DNA from: Synergistaceae bacterium UBA1358
Lineage (GTDB): Bacteria > Synergistota > Synergistia > Synergistales > Synergistaceae
DNA: 25,053 nt
Assembly: GCA_002306075.1 (NCBI GenBank)
Contig: DBRW01000071.1
Location: forward strand, 1,191 to 26,243
Direction: 5' to 3'
A program made the position numbers and the translations under genes. The notes beneath the pieces are model-generated. The model was not told where the DNA came from. It ran no database searches and saw only the letters and a list, made by a program, of their open reading frames with translations. Below are positions 17,736 to 24,402 of this stretch, piece by piece. Each line of letters opens with the position of its first letter. Position 1 is the first letter of the stretch.

Positions 17736-17741
17736 ATTATA
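17736..17741 (-). promoter_or_regulatory. Candidate -10 element for the AsmA-cob-met operon
   Basis: A perfect TATAAT reads on the minus strand (17741-17736), about 115-130 bases before the AsmA-like start. The best -35 at 16-17 bases spacing (CTGCTT/CCTGCT) is poor, so the promoter is tentative. The rest of the 17620-17799 stretch shows no cobalamin-riboswitch B12 box and no plausible gene. Confidence 0.35.
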
Positions 17742-17799
17742 CATCGTCACATGACCGAAGCAGGAGGGCAGGGTACGGTTCGATCAGATGCTCCGGTAT

Positions 17800-17853
17800 C
17801 AACAAAACCGGGGAGGCCTGAAATGAAAACAGGCCTCCCCGGTTTGTTTTTTT
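17800..17853. terminator. Strong bidirectional hairpin terminator after the PhzF gene
   Basis: A perfect 16-base inverted repeat: AAACCGGGGAGGCCTG (17805-17820) and CAGGCCTCCCCGGTTT (17830-17845), with a nine-base loop. On the minus strand it starts a few bases after the PhzF stop and is followed by TTTTGTTG. On the plus strand the tail is longer (GTTTTTTTG), although no plus-strand gene is seen upstream. Confidence 0.85.
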
Positions 17854-17856
17854 GAT

Positions 17857-18717
17857 TCAATGTAGGTGATACTTGCCCTCTATCCTGGTCGTGGCTGATC
17901 CTCCGAAAAGTATCCTGTCAGCCCTCTCTCCGGTCAGACGCTTTATCCTGACGATATTGGGGAAGTTCAGTGAAGGTCCCTGCTCTATTGAGAGATCATC
18001 CTCCCACATGCCTTCGTCGATAAGATAGTATCCGAATGCCGAATTTCCGGAACCCGTGGCAGGGTCTTCCAGGTATCCGTATTTGGGTGCAAAGACCCGT
18101 GTCCTGTATTTTGTCCCTTTTGTGCTTACTTCGTCGGTATATACGTGTACTATGTCAAAATCTTTTTCAATGGAAAAATTCCTGAGCTTCTTCTGGTCGG
18201 GAAAGAGTTTGATACAGTCCGATAGGGAAGCCATAGGCACTATTAGGGTCCTGAGGCCGCCGTCGATCACCCTGAGTGCTCTTTCCGCCTTTACGGCATC
18301 CGCGTCCGCGCCCAGCGCTTCGGCGATCTCGTTTCGGCTGATATCCCTCCGAAGAAATTCCGGCTCCGGAGCTGTTATGTAGACGGCATCCTCTTCTCTC
18401 AGACGGTTGAAGACAGGCAGGGTCCCCGCCTTTACCCTGATCCGCAGTTCCTTCTCCTCAAGCAGGACAGGATCTGTCGAGATGAGGTCATACATTATGG
18501 CGATAGTCGCATGTCCGCAGAATGCCACCTCGCATTCAGACGAATAGTACCTCAGATGAAATCCGCCGGCCTCTCCGAACACAAAGCCTACTTCGCTCAC
18601 AAAACCTTTCAGTTCGGATGCCAGCTTCTGCATCTCTTCCTCACTCAGGCTGTCCATGCTGTCAAGAAGAACATAACCGGCAGGGTTGCCTGAAGAGCGT
18701 CCCTTTGTAAAAAGCAT
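17857..18717 (-). CDS. PhzF-family isomerase/epimerase; first codons apparently lost to a frameshift
   Basis: The uninterrupted frame encodes 286 residues of the PhzF fold (two diaminopimelate-epimerase-like halves), best known from phenazine biosynthesis but widespread with unknown substrates. Visible are SSGNPAG at 8-14, the catalytic glutamate E42 in SEVGFVFGE, FCGHATIA with GHA at 68-70, and DPATGSGNSAFGYYL near 218. The ATG at 18717 has no ribosome site, and the protein would lack the usual first beta strand. That strand (VKILNFKKIDAF) is encoded just upstream in another frame, starting at GTG 18745 with AAGGAG eight bases before it. Removing one base of the five-T run (18713-18709) joins the two as IDAFTKGRSSGNPAG. 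The gene is therefore frameshifted here, or the sequence has an error. Confidence 0.85.
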   Translation of the reverse strand: MLFTKGRSSGNPAGYVLLDSMDSLSEEEMQKLASELKGFVSEVGFVFGEAGGFHLRYYSSECEVAFCGHATIAIMYDLISTDPVLLEEKELRIRVKAGTLPVFNRLREEDAVYITAPEPEFLRRDISRNEIAEALGADADAVKAERALRVIDGGLRTLIVPMASLSDCIKLFPDQKKLRNFSIEKDFDIVHVYTDEVSTKGTKYRTRVFAPKYGYLEDPATGSGNSAFGYYLIDEGMWEDDLSIEQGPSLNFPNIVRIKRLTGERADRILFGGSATTRIEGKYHLH

Positions 18718-18745
18718 CGATCTTTTTGAAATTCAGTATCTTCAC
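18714..18745 (-). other. Displaced 5' end of the PhzF gene (other frame)
   Basis: GTG 18745-18743 follows a good ribosome site (AAGGAG) and encodes VKILNFKKIDAF, the normal PhzF N-terminal beta strand. At the five-T run this frame passes into a short out-of-frame tail. It is recorded separately because it fixes the true translation start of the PhzF gene. Confidence 0.75.
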
Positions 18746-18784
18746 GACCAAGGCTCCTTTTGACCGATTTGTGGTTCTTTGACA

Positions 18785-18790
18785 AGTATA
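18785..18790 (-). promoter_or_regulatory. Candidate -10 box of the PhzF gene
   Basis: TATACT reads on the minus strand, giving a leader of about 33 bases to the GTG start at 18745. No convincing -35 is seen. The upstream tRNA terminator makes a separate promoter necessary. Confidence 0.3.
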
Positions 18791-18856
18791 CCCCAAAGCA
18801 TAAGGCAAAACTGGGAATGGGTGATCGTGAGCAAAACTTAGGACGTCTTCGGGGAC

Positions 18857-18882
18857 AAAAAAATCCCACCCCGAAGGGCGGG
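18857..18882 (-). terminator. Terminator of tRNA-Ala
   Basis: On the minus strand CCCGCCC (18882-18876) pairs with GGGTGGG (18871-18865), with one G-U pair, around a TTCG tetraloop. It is followed by A and seven T (18863-18857). It lies 11 bases past the tRNA CCA end. Confidence 0.9.
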
Positions 18883-18893
18883 AAGATAATTTC

Positions 18894-18969
<76 letters not shown>

Positions 18970-18986
18970 AAAGTCGAACATGGGCC

Positions 18987-19015
18987 ATTATACTGATTAG
19001 GTTAAAAGGTGTCAA
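18987..19015 (-). promoter_or_regulatory. Consensus sigma-70-type promoter of tRNA-Ala
   Basis: On the minus strand TTGACA (19015-19010), exactly 17 bases, then TATAAT (18992-18987): a perfect match to the housekeeping consensus. Transcription would start about ten bases before the tRNA 5' end. It nearly fills the 61-base gap to the divergent glycosidase gene. Confidence 0.85.
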
Positions 19016-19030
19016 TACTATCATAAAAGC

Positions 19031-20254
19031 ATGAAAAGACCTACTACGGCAGGAAAAACAAAGGCCTGCGCAATTATTTTGCTGTTGATTTTGGGCATCT
19101 TGTTTGCCTCAGCCGGTTCATCATTTGCGGTAACAAAGGATGAACTTATGCCGCATATTTTCAAATCACTGGGACATAAAGTACCGGAAAAATATCTTAC
19201 TGATACCGACGGGGAAATGACCTGCCGCTCTGCTTTGAGACTAACGCTTGAATCTATGGGCTGGGGCTTCGTCATAACCGCCTATGACCAGATCGCTATT
19301 TTGCCGGAATGGAGCCATCTGGACCCTGTCACGGAGATAGCAAAAAAGATATCCCCGCCTCTTCCGCCGTCGATCCTGAACGACCTAGACAGATTCCTAA
19401 ACGAAGAAGATATAAAAGCACTGACGGGCTGGCTCGAACTCTGTAAGAAAAAAGTCTCCTGGAAGGATTCATTCTCTTCTGAAGGTACGACGCTGACTAT
19501 GTTCAAACACGGGATAGGCGATCCGTCAGGCCCGGCGAACGGAAATCTGGAGACAGGGGCCAACGAGCCACTCTTCGCCGCGATGATCACAGTCGACATG
19601 AACGCAGTCAAATGCCAGATAGCTACAGCGGTCATGGTCGGTGCAAACAAGGCTCCACTCGCTACCATAGCCGTCGAAAACTACGGCGTCATCGGCGGGA
19701 TAAACGGAGGCTACTTCGCCGGGGCAAAACCGATCGGCGTGCTTCGCAGGCAGGGGTACACTGAAAACGCAAAGTTCTGGCCGCAGCGGTCCGCGTTCGG
19801 CTGGAACGACAACGGGGAGACTGTCTTTATAGACGGCAGGGAAACAGCTGACATAAGTTCCGACAGACGATTCGACAAATACACAGAGATGCTCCAGGCC
19901 GGTCCGCTCCTGCTGAAGAACGGCGAATACATGGACAACACAGAGAACATTAAAGAAAACGTCCTCAACATGCGCCATCCGCGTACTATCGTCGGGACTG
20001 ACGACAATAGGATCATGTGGGCAGTCATAGACGGCAGGGACAATATGCACAGCGTCGGTGCGACCATCGAGGAGACAAGAAAGATCTGCAGATGGCTTGG
20101 GATGTCAACGGCCCTTAACCTTGACGGCGGCGGATCAAGCTCTCTCTGGTGGATGGGAAACACCTTTACCCTTCCGAGCAACAGCAACGATGCGGAGCGT
20201 CCGATACCATACGGTGTGCTGATATTCAGGGAGGATTCGGGAGTCAGAAACTGA
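19031..20254 (+). CDS. Exported phosphodiester-glycosidase (NAGPA) domain protein
   Basis: 407 residues. A signal peptide spans about 1-33, with cleavage likely after SSFA. The catalytic-domain blocks of the phosphodiester glycosidase family (the domain of the human lysosomal uncovering enzyme, also found in bacterial exopolysaccharide proteins) run through the second half: GGINGGYF at 222-229, QAGPLLLKNG at 289-298, RHPRTIVGTDDNRIMWAVIDGR at 316-336 and ALNLDGGGSSSL at 361-372. Family members cleave GlcNAc-1-phosphodiesters or related envelope glycans; the substrate here is unknown. Residues ~36-80 contain TCRSALRLTLESMGWGF, faintly like an S-layer-homology repeat. The ribosome site is weak (AAAAG). 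It is divergent from tRNA-Ala and convergent with rplL. Confidence 0.88.
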   Translation: MKRPTTAGKTKACAIILLLILGILFASAGSSFAVTKDELMPHIFKSLGHKVPEKYLTDTDGEMTCRSALRLTLESMGWGFVITAYDQIAILPEWSHLDPVTEIAKKISPPLPPSILNDLDRFLNEEDIKALTGWLELCKKKVSWKDSFSSEGTTLTMFKHGIGDPSGPANGNLETGANEPLFAAMITVDMNAVKCQIATAVMVGANKAPLATIAVENYGVIGGINGGYFAGAKPIGVLRRQGYTENAKFWPQRSAFGWNDNGETVFIDGRETADISSDRRFDKYTEMLQAGPLLLKNGEYMDNTENIKENVLNMRHPRTIVGTDDNRIMWAVIDGRDNMHSVGATIEETRKICRWLGMSTALNLDGGGSSSLWWMGNTFTLPSNSNDAERPIPYGVLIFREDSGVRN

Positions 20255-20283
20255 CCTTTCTTGTCCGGTCAGACGATATTATC

Positions 20284-20321
20284 AAAAAACGGGACTCCGT
20301 TCTGATGACAGGGTCCCGTTT
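20284..20321. terminator. Shared terminator between the glycosidase gene and rplL
   Basis: AAACGGGAC (20287-20295) and GTCCCGTTT (20313-20321) form a perfect nine-base stem with a 17-base loop. On the minus strand it is followed by a run of six T counted from the stem end, making a good end for rplL. On the plus strand the tail (TTTCAT) is weaker. Confidence 0.75.
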
Positions 20322-20350
20322 CATATGTTCCGGAATTAAAAGAGATCGGA

Positions 20351-20731
20351 CTACTTGAGTTCTACCTTTGCTCCGGCTTCTTCGAGCTTCTTCTTCATCT
20401 CTTCGGCTTCTTCTTTTGCTACCTGCTCTTTTACGGTCTTGGGTGCGCCGTCTACGAGCTCTTTCGCTTCTTTGAGGCCGAGGCCTGTGATCTCACGGAC
20501 GACCTTGATGACGCCGATCTTGTTTGCGCCGTGGTCGGCGAGGACTACGTCAAACTCTGACTTCTCTTCTTCGGCTGCTGCTGCGGCGGGTGCTGCTGCG
20601 CCGGCCATGGGCATCATCATCGCGGGTGCCGCTGCTGATACGCCGAATTTCTCCTCGAGTTCCTTTACGAGCTCGGAGAGCTCAAGTACTGACATTTCTT
20701 CAATTGCCTTGATGATTTCTTCACGTGTCAT
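20351..20731 (-). CDS. rplL: 50S ribosomal protein L7/L12
   Basis: 126 residues, normal length. The N-terminal dimerisation helix pair (MTREEIIKAIEEMSVLELSELV), an Ala/Met-rich hinge around 35-55 and the factor-binding C-terminal domain (EFDVVLADHGANKIGVIKVVREITGLGLKEAKELVD) are all in place. It forms the mobile stalk that recruits elongation factors to the ribosome. The start at 20731 has GGAGGAT about ten bases upstream. It follows rplJ by 74 bases that hold two hairpins. Unusually, rpoB does not follow; a terminator and a convergent gene do. Confidence 0.98.
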   Translation of the reverse strand: MTREEIIKAIEEMSVLELSELVKELEEKFGVSAAAPAMMMPMAGAAAPAAAAAEEEKSEFDVVLADHGANKIGVIKVVREITGLGLKEAKELVDGAPKTVKEQVAKEEAEEMKKKLEEAGAKVELK

Positions 20732-20777
20732 ATCAATTCATCCTCCTAGGATATTTTAAAATTTTTTATGCTGCTAT

Positions 20778-20814
20778 GCGGCAGATCTGCCGCTCGTATC
20801 TGCGGCTATGCCGC
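20778..20814 (-). promoter_or_regulatory. Two GC-rich hairpins at the rplJ-rplL junction
   Basis: A 16-base perfect palindrome GCGGCAGATCTGCCGC (20778-20793) lies just after rplJ. A second small hairpin GCGGC-ATA-GCCGC (20814-20802) spans the rplJ stop codon. Neither has a U-tract, so they are not plain terminators. They may affect mRNA processing, stability or the L10:L12 ratio. Confidence 0.5.
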
Positions 20815-21333
20815 TTCCTTCTTGTCCTTGATCTGAGAGAGACATGTGACGAGTCCCCTTGAAGGTCCCGAAAGGACTGTGACAAGTCCCCTGAGAGGGG
20901 CTGCGATGGTGCCGACGACCTGGGCGATGAGGACTTCCTTCGAGGGAAGCTCCGCAAGCGCGAATATCTGATCCTTGGTGAGGATCTTTCCGTCAAGGAT
21001 CGCCGCCTTCACTATCAGGGCTTCGTTTCCCTTCTCTTTCGAGAAGTCGCGGATGGCTTTCGCGACAGCAGCTACGTCTCCGTACGACAGAACATAACCG
21101 TTGGGACCTGAGTCGAACTCAGGAGCATGTGTTATGCCCGCCTCCGTAAGGGCTATCCTCATAAGAGTGTTCTTGCATACCTTCATCTCTCCGCCCGCTT
21201 CGCGGATGCGTTTGCGGCAGTCGCTGATCTTCTTGACTGTAAGTCCGCGGTACTCGGTGATGAAGACTGCGTTGCTCTTGTTGAGCAGTGCGACCAGGGA
21301 GTCGATCATTTCACGTTTTGCTTGTGTTGGCAT
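20806..21333 (-). CDS. rplJ: 50S ribosomal protein L10
   Basis: 175 residues. The globular rRNA-binding part opens with MPTQAKREMIDSLVALLNKSNAVFITEYRGLTVKKI, and the C-terminal helix that carries L12 dimers follows GLVTVLSGPSRGLV. L10 anchors the L12 stalk on 23S rRNA and, in many bacteria, represses its own operon through the leader. The start at 21333 has AGGAGGTG about seven bases upstream, one of the best ribosome sites here. It is preceded by an L10-type leader with attenuator and its own promoter, so rplJL is independent of rplKA. Confidence 0.98.
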   Translation of the reverse strand: MPTQAKREMIDSLVALLNKSNAVFITEYRGLTVKKISDCRKRIREAGGEMKVCKNTLMRIALTEAGITHAPEFDSGPNGYVLSYGDVAAVAKAIRDFSKEKGNEALIVKAAILDGKILTKDQIFALAELPSKEVLIAQVVGTIAAPLRGLVTVLSGPSRGLVTCLSQIKDKKEAA

Positions 21334-21376
21334 TCAATTTCACCTCCTGTTGATGTTGTGATCGGATGCCCGCAAT

Positions 21377-21413
21377 AAAAAAGGCCTCCGTCACTCAAGG
21401 GAGTCCGGAAGCC
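21377..21413 (-). terminator. Attenuator (intrinsic terminator) at the end of the L10 leader
   Basis: On the minus strand GGCTTCCG pairs with CGGAGGCC, with an inner ACTC/GAGT helix, followed by six T (21382-21377). It lies about 44 bases before rplJ, so it would stop transcription before the coding region unless an alternative fold prevails. Confidence 0.8.
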
Positions 21414-21513
21414 ATAATACGTGCAGTAATATCGAGTTACTGGGACACGGTTATCCTTCGCAGACCTCGGCAGGAAATTAAGCGCACGCGCACCTGCTGT
21501 CTTGAGTCTAAGC
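21383..21513 (-). ncRNA. Ribosomal L10 leader (autoregulatory 5' UTR of rplJL)
   Basis: The 21334-21713 gap has no gene; its left part is this leader. The transcript contains AGACAGCAGG, a GCGC-GT-GCGC hairpin, TTAATTTCCTGCCGAGGTCT (AGAC/GTCT and GCAGG/CCTGC helices) and then AAGGATAAC, the arrangement of the L10 leader found in clostridia and relatives. The 3' part folds into the attenuator hairpin. L10, alone or with L12, is expected to bind and favour termination or block translation. The match is by eye, not by covariance search. Confidence 0.75.
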
Positions 21514-21519
21514 TGTGAG

Positions 21520-21548
21520 ATTATACAATAAGTATGATTATTTGTACA
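21520..21548 (-). promoter_or_regulatory. Promoter of rplJL
   Basis: On the minus strand TGTACA (21548-21543), 17 bases, TATAAT (21525-21520). The -10 is perfect and the -35 matches four of six bases. Transcription would start near 21513, just before the L10 leader fold. Confidence 0.7.
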
Positions 21549-21631
21549 GCACCCCAAAGATAAGGCTCACGATTTTTTATATCTCTCCGGAGCAAAATTC
21601 AGCAAAATATCTGGAACATACAACGATCTTA

Positions 21632-21660
21632 TAGGCATCATACGTTTTTTTATGTAAAAT
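21632..21660 (+). promoter_or_regulatory. Candidate promoter of the exported protein gene at 21714
   Basis: TAGGCA (21632-21637), 17 bases, TAAAAT (21655-21660). Start of transcription would be about 46 bases before the ATG. It diverges from the rplJL promoter, about 85 bases away. Confidence 0.45.
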
Positions 21661-21713
21661 AGCCAGCATGATATGAAGGCACAAACAGTGATCATAAACG
21701 GAGGAGTCTCAAC

Positions 21714-22427
21714 ATGAAAAGGCTATTGACTATTATCCTTGCATTTGCCCTTATTTCTGCTGTATCGCCATCGATGGCAAAGCCGGTCGCAGAGGAATTC
21801 AGAAACAGCGGATACGATTATTCCTCGATCAAAACAGTACTGGTGCTCCCGGTAATGTATGAGATATCGATACCTCCGAGCGAGCCCTTCCTGGACGATT
21901 CTGTCCAGCAGAAATGGAGGGAGCTGACATCACAGGAAAAGAGCGGTTTCAATTTCCTCGTTAAGACCCCCGAAGAGATAATCGAAAGGGACAACTTTGT
22001 AAAAGGCACCGGCCCCTCGGAGAAACTCAGCAGAGACAAGGCTGCCGAGAAGGCGCTCTCACTCTCGCCGGAGTATGCTGACGCGATCCTGTCGGCGACC
22101 GTCACTAAATGCGCATATAATACCATCCACCATCCTCAGGAGCTCGTCTGGGACACAAGGTACGAGAACAGATCGGTATATGTAAACGGCAAATGGGAGA
22201 CGCGGAGCGTACCAGTAAACTACCAGAAGATCAAGCCCGCATGGGACGAAACATCTGCAGTCGGGGCCATAAGGCTCGAGCTTAGGAACTCGAAGGACAA
22301 TACCCTGATCTACGGCGTCAACGTAACTGCCACCACCGCAGAGGACCTTTTCACTCCACTGCCTACACTGACGAAACATATCACAAATATTGTGGAGAAC
22401 GCGGTCAAGAGGGTACCTAAAAAATAA
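21714..22427 (+). CDS. Exported protein of unknown function
   Basis: 237 residues, family not recognised with confidence. An N-terminal signal peptide (MKRLLTIILAFALISAVSPSMA) is cleaved most likely after SMA; there is no lipobox cysteine. The mature part begins with an aromatic stretch and YSSIKTVLVLPVMY, followed by a central ADAILSATVTKC strand and GAIRLELRNSKDNTLIYGVNVT. This alternation loosely recalls DUF4136/GNA1162-type envelope proteins, but the likeness is weak. The ATG has GGAGGAG seven bases upstream. It has its own promoter candidate and a shared terminator, and it interrupts the usual rplA-rplJ linkage. Composition looks like that of its neighbours. Confidence 0.8.
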   Translation: MKRLLTIILAFALISAVSPSMAKPVAEEFRNSGYDYSSIKTVLVLPVMYEISIPPSEPFLDDSVQQKWRELTSQEKSGFNFLVKTPEEIIERDNFVKGTGPSEKLSRDKAAEKALSLSPEYADAILSATVTKCAYNTIHHPQELVWDTRYENRSVYVNGKWETRSVPVNYQKIKPAWDETSAVGAIRLELRNSKDNTLIYGVNVTATTAEDLFTPLPTLTKHITNIVENAVKRVPKK

Positions 22428-22452
22428 ACTTATCGCTGTTTCGCGAAGGCGT

Positions 22453-22500
22453 TAAAAAATCAAGGGGGACGCACATGCGTCCCCCCTTGATTTTATTTTA
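22453..22500. terminator. Bidirectional terminator between the exported protein gene and rplA
   Basis: AAATCAAGGGGGACGC pairs with GCGTCCCCCCTTGATTT around an ACAT loop, with one extra C on one side. The tail is TTTTATTTTA on the plus strand and a T-run on the minus strand (TTGATTTTTTAAC), so it can end both transcripts. Confidence 0.85.
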
Positions 22501-22516
22501 TCCTGAGTTCAGAAAT

Positions 22517-23227
22517 TTATTCTGCGGCTACGTCTTTCTGTGCCTGGACGGGATCTATTGAGATCCCGACTCCCATGGTCGTTGCAAGGGAAATGCTTTT
22601 GACATAGGTACCCTTTACAGCTGCCGGGCGGGCCTTGAGGATGGCTCTGAAAAGAGCCTTGACGTTGTTCTCAAGGTGTTCTGCCGGGAAAGAAGCTCTG
22701 CCTACCGCATTGTGTGTGATAGCCGTTTTGTCGACACGGAACTCGACTCGGCCGGCTTTGATTTCTTTGACAGCACCGGCAACATCGAACGTAACTGTAT
22801 TTGCCTTTGCGCTTGGCATAAGTCCGCGGGGACCGAGGACCTTACCGAGACGTCCGGCTGATTTCATTATGTCCGGTGTGGCGATTACCGCATCGAAATC
22901 CATCCTGCCGTCAGCGATCTCTTTTACAAGATCTTCGCCTCCGACGATGTCCGCGCCTGCGTCCTGTGCTTCCTTCTGCTTGTCGCCGAGTGCAAGGACA
23001 CACACTCTCTTCGTGTGGCCTGTCCCGTGCGGAAGGACGATCGTGCTTCTTACCTGCTGGTCAGCATGACGGGGATCAACGCCGAGACGAACATGGAGTT
23101 CGAGACTTTCGTCAAATTTTGCCGTTGCACATTCTTTAGCTATCGCGACAGCCTCTGAGATTGAATACTGCTTCGTGAGATCGACTTTTTCGAGCAGTGC
23201 CTTGTAGCGCTTACCTTTTTTTGACAT
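22517..23227 (-). CDS. rplA: 50S ribosomal protein L1
   Basis: 236 residues, normal length. Conserved blocks include KFDESLELHVRLGVDPRHADQQVRSTIVLPHGTG near 34-67, IATPDIM, GKVLGPRGLMPSAKANTV and GRASFPAEHLENNVKAL. L1 binds 23S rRNA at the exit-site stalk and helps release deacylated tRNA; in many bacteria it also represses the rplKA mRNA. The start at 23227 has GAGGAGGA about six bases upstream. It follows rplK by 86 bases and ends at the bidirectional terminator. Confidence 0.98.
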   Translation of the reverse strand: MSKKGKRYKALLEKVDLTKQYSISEAVAIAKECATAKFDESLELHVRLGVDPRHADQQVRSTIVLPHGTGHTKRVCVLALGDKQKEAQDAGADIVGGEDLVKEIADGRMDFDAVIATPDIMKSAGRLGKVLGPRGLMPSAKANTVTFDVAGAVKEIKAGRVEFRVDKTAITHNAVGRASFPAEHLENNVKALFRAILKARPAAVKGTYVKSISLATTMGVGISIDPVQAQKDVAAE

Positions 23228-23313
23228 TATTATTCCTCCTCGTGGTAATGTCGGAAGACCGCGAGTCTTCCTCCCACATCCCGTATATCCGGGAAGTCAT
23301 ACAGCCGGTATTT

Positions 23314-23739
23314 CTAACCGACTACCTCGATGCCCATCGAACGGGCCGTGCCTTCGATCATCTTCATTGCAGCGTCGATGTCGTTCGCGTTGAGGTCGGG
23401 CATCTTGAGAGCCGCGATCTCCTGGACCTGCTTCTTCGTTATTTTGCCTACCTTGTCCTTGTTGGGGACAGAAGAGCCCTTTTCCTTGCCTGCAGCCTTC
23501 TTGATCAGGATGCTTGCGGGGGGTGTCTTGAGGATGAAAGAGAAGCTGCGGTCGGCGTATACTGTGATAACGACCGGGATGATCATCCCAACTTTGTCGG
23601 CCGTCTTGGCGTTGAAAGCCTTGACGAATTCCATTATGTTGATGCCGCGCTGTCCAAGCGCGGGCCCTACCGGCGGCGCCGGTGTCGCTTTTCCTGCGGG
23701 AAGCTGCAGTTTAAGCTCCCCAATTACCTTCTTTGCCAT
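23314..23739 (-). CDS. rplK: 50S ribosomal protein L11
   Basis: 141 residues. The N-terminal domain has the family signature KLQLPAGKATPAPPVGPALGQRGINIMEF with the proline pair recognised by thiopeptide antibiotics, and the rRNA-binding C-terminal domain (NKDKVGKITKKQVQEIA, then MKMIEGTARSMGI) is intact. L11 binds the GTPase-centre RNA. The ATG at 23739 is about ten bases from GGAGGT. Another ATG, seven bases earlier in a different frame, is nearer to that site and would give a short overlapping peptide. It is cotranscribed with nusG, 105 bases upstream. Confidence 0.98.
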   Translation of the reverse strand: MAKKVIGELKLQLPAGKATPAPPVGPALGQRGINIMEFVKAFNAKTADKVGMIIPVVITVYADRSFSFILKTPPASILIKKAAGKEKGSSVPNKDKVGKITKKQVQEIAALKMPDLNANDIDAAMKMIEGTARSMGIEVVG

Positions 23740-23777
23740 AGTACATGTTACCTCCTTGGTTTTGCTGCTTATGTAAA

Positions 23778-23790
23778 GCCCTCATCGGGC
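23778..23790 (-). promoter_or_regulatory. Small hairpin in the rplK leader, possible L1 site
   Basis: On the minus strand GCCC-GATGA-GGGC lies 38 bases before rplK. L1 is known to repress its operon in many bacteria by binding a leader structure. Assigning this hairpin as that site is a guess from position and the GATGA loop. Confidence 0.2.
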
Positions 23791-23844
23791 GATCATTCGT
23801 TTGTCAATGTGCGTGATGCAGGATCAAATTATTGACTGGTTCTG

Positions 23845-24396
23845 TCAGATCTTTTCCAGCTCAGTATAGTCCGCTTCGACAATGGTCTCGCGTCCGAATA
23901 CCGTTACGCTGAACTTTATCTTGCCCTTGTCCGCGTCGATACCGACGACAGGACCGGCCTGTCCGGCAAATGGTCCGCTTTTGACCTGGATCGTATCTCC
24001 CACCTGGAAATCGACTTCGACCTTCGGCTTTGCCTCTTTGCCGAGCTTGTTCATTATTTCCTCTACTTCTTTCGGGGTAAGGGGAATGGGGTGGTTCCCC
24101 GATCCGACAAATCCCGTCACTCCCGGAGTATGGCGAACTACATACCAGGACTGGTCCTCGAGGATCATCTCCACGAGCACGTAGCTCGGGAATATCTTTC
24201 TGCGGATGCGCTTTGTTTTGCCCTCTTTGATGTAAACTTTCTCTTCAATGGGGACAAGGACACGGAAGATCCTGTCTTCCATACCCATAGTTGCGATCCT
24301 CTGCTCAAGGTTCGCCTTGACCTTATTCTCATATCCTGAATAGGTCTGGACTATATACCAGCTTCGTTCCTGTGTATTACCAAATATTTCGCTCAT
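23845..24396 (-). CDS. nusG: Transcription termination/antitermination factor NusG
   Basis: 183 residues, normal length. The N-terminal domain (WYIVQTYSGYENKVKANLEQRI, FPSYVLVEM, VRHTPGVTGFVG) binds RNA polymerase beside the clamp. The C-terminal KOW domain (VDFQVGDTIQVKSGPFAGQAGPV) contacts Rho or ribosomal protein S10. The ATG at 24396 lacks a nearby full Shine-Dalgarno; the strong GGAGGTG at 24429-24423 is separated from it by a hairpin (separate entry). It lies 72 bases after secE. Confidence 0.97.
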   Translation of the reverse strand: MSEIFGNTQERSWYIVQTYSGYENKVKANLEQRIATMGMEDRIFRVLVPIEEKVYIKEGKTKRIRRKIFPSYVLVEMILEDQSWYVVRHTPGVTGFVGSGNHPIPLTPKEVEEIMNKLGKEAKPKVEVDFQVGDTIQVKSGPFAGQAGPVVGIDADKGKIKFSVTVFGRETIVEADYTELEKI

Positions 24397-24402
24397 GCCT
24401 AA

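Noticed and set aside
17620..17799. Cobalamin or SAM riboswitch before the cob-met operon
   Set aside because: No B12 box or SAM-aptamer pattern could be recognised on the minus strand.
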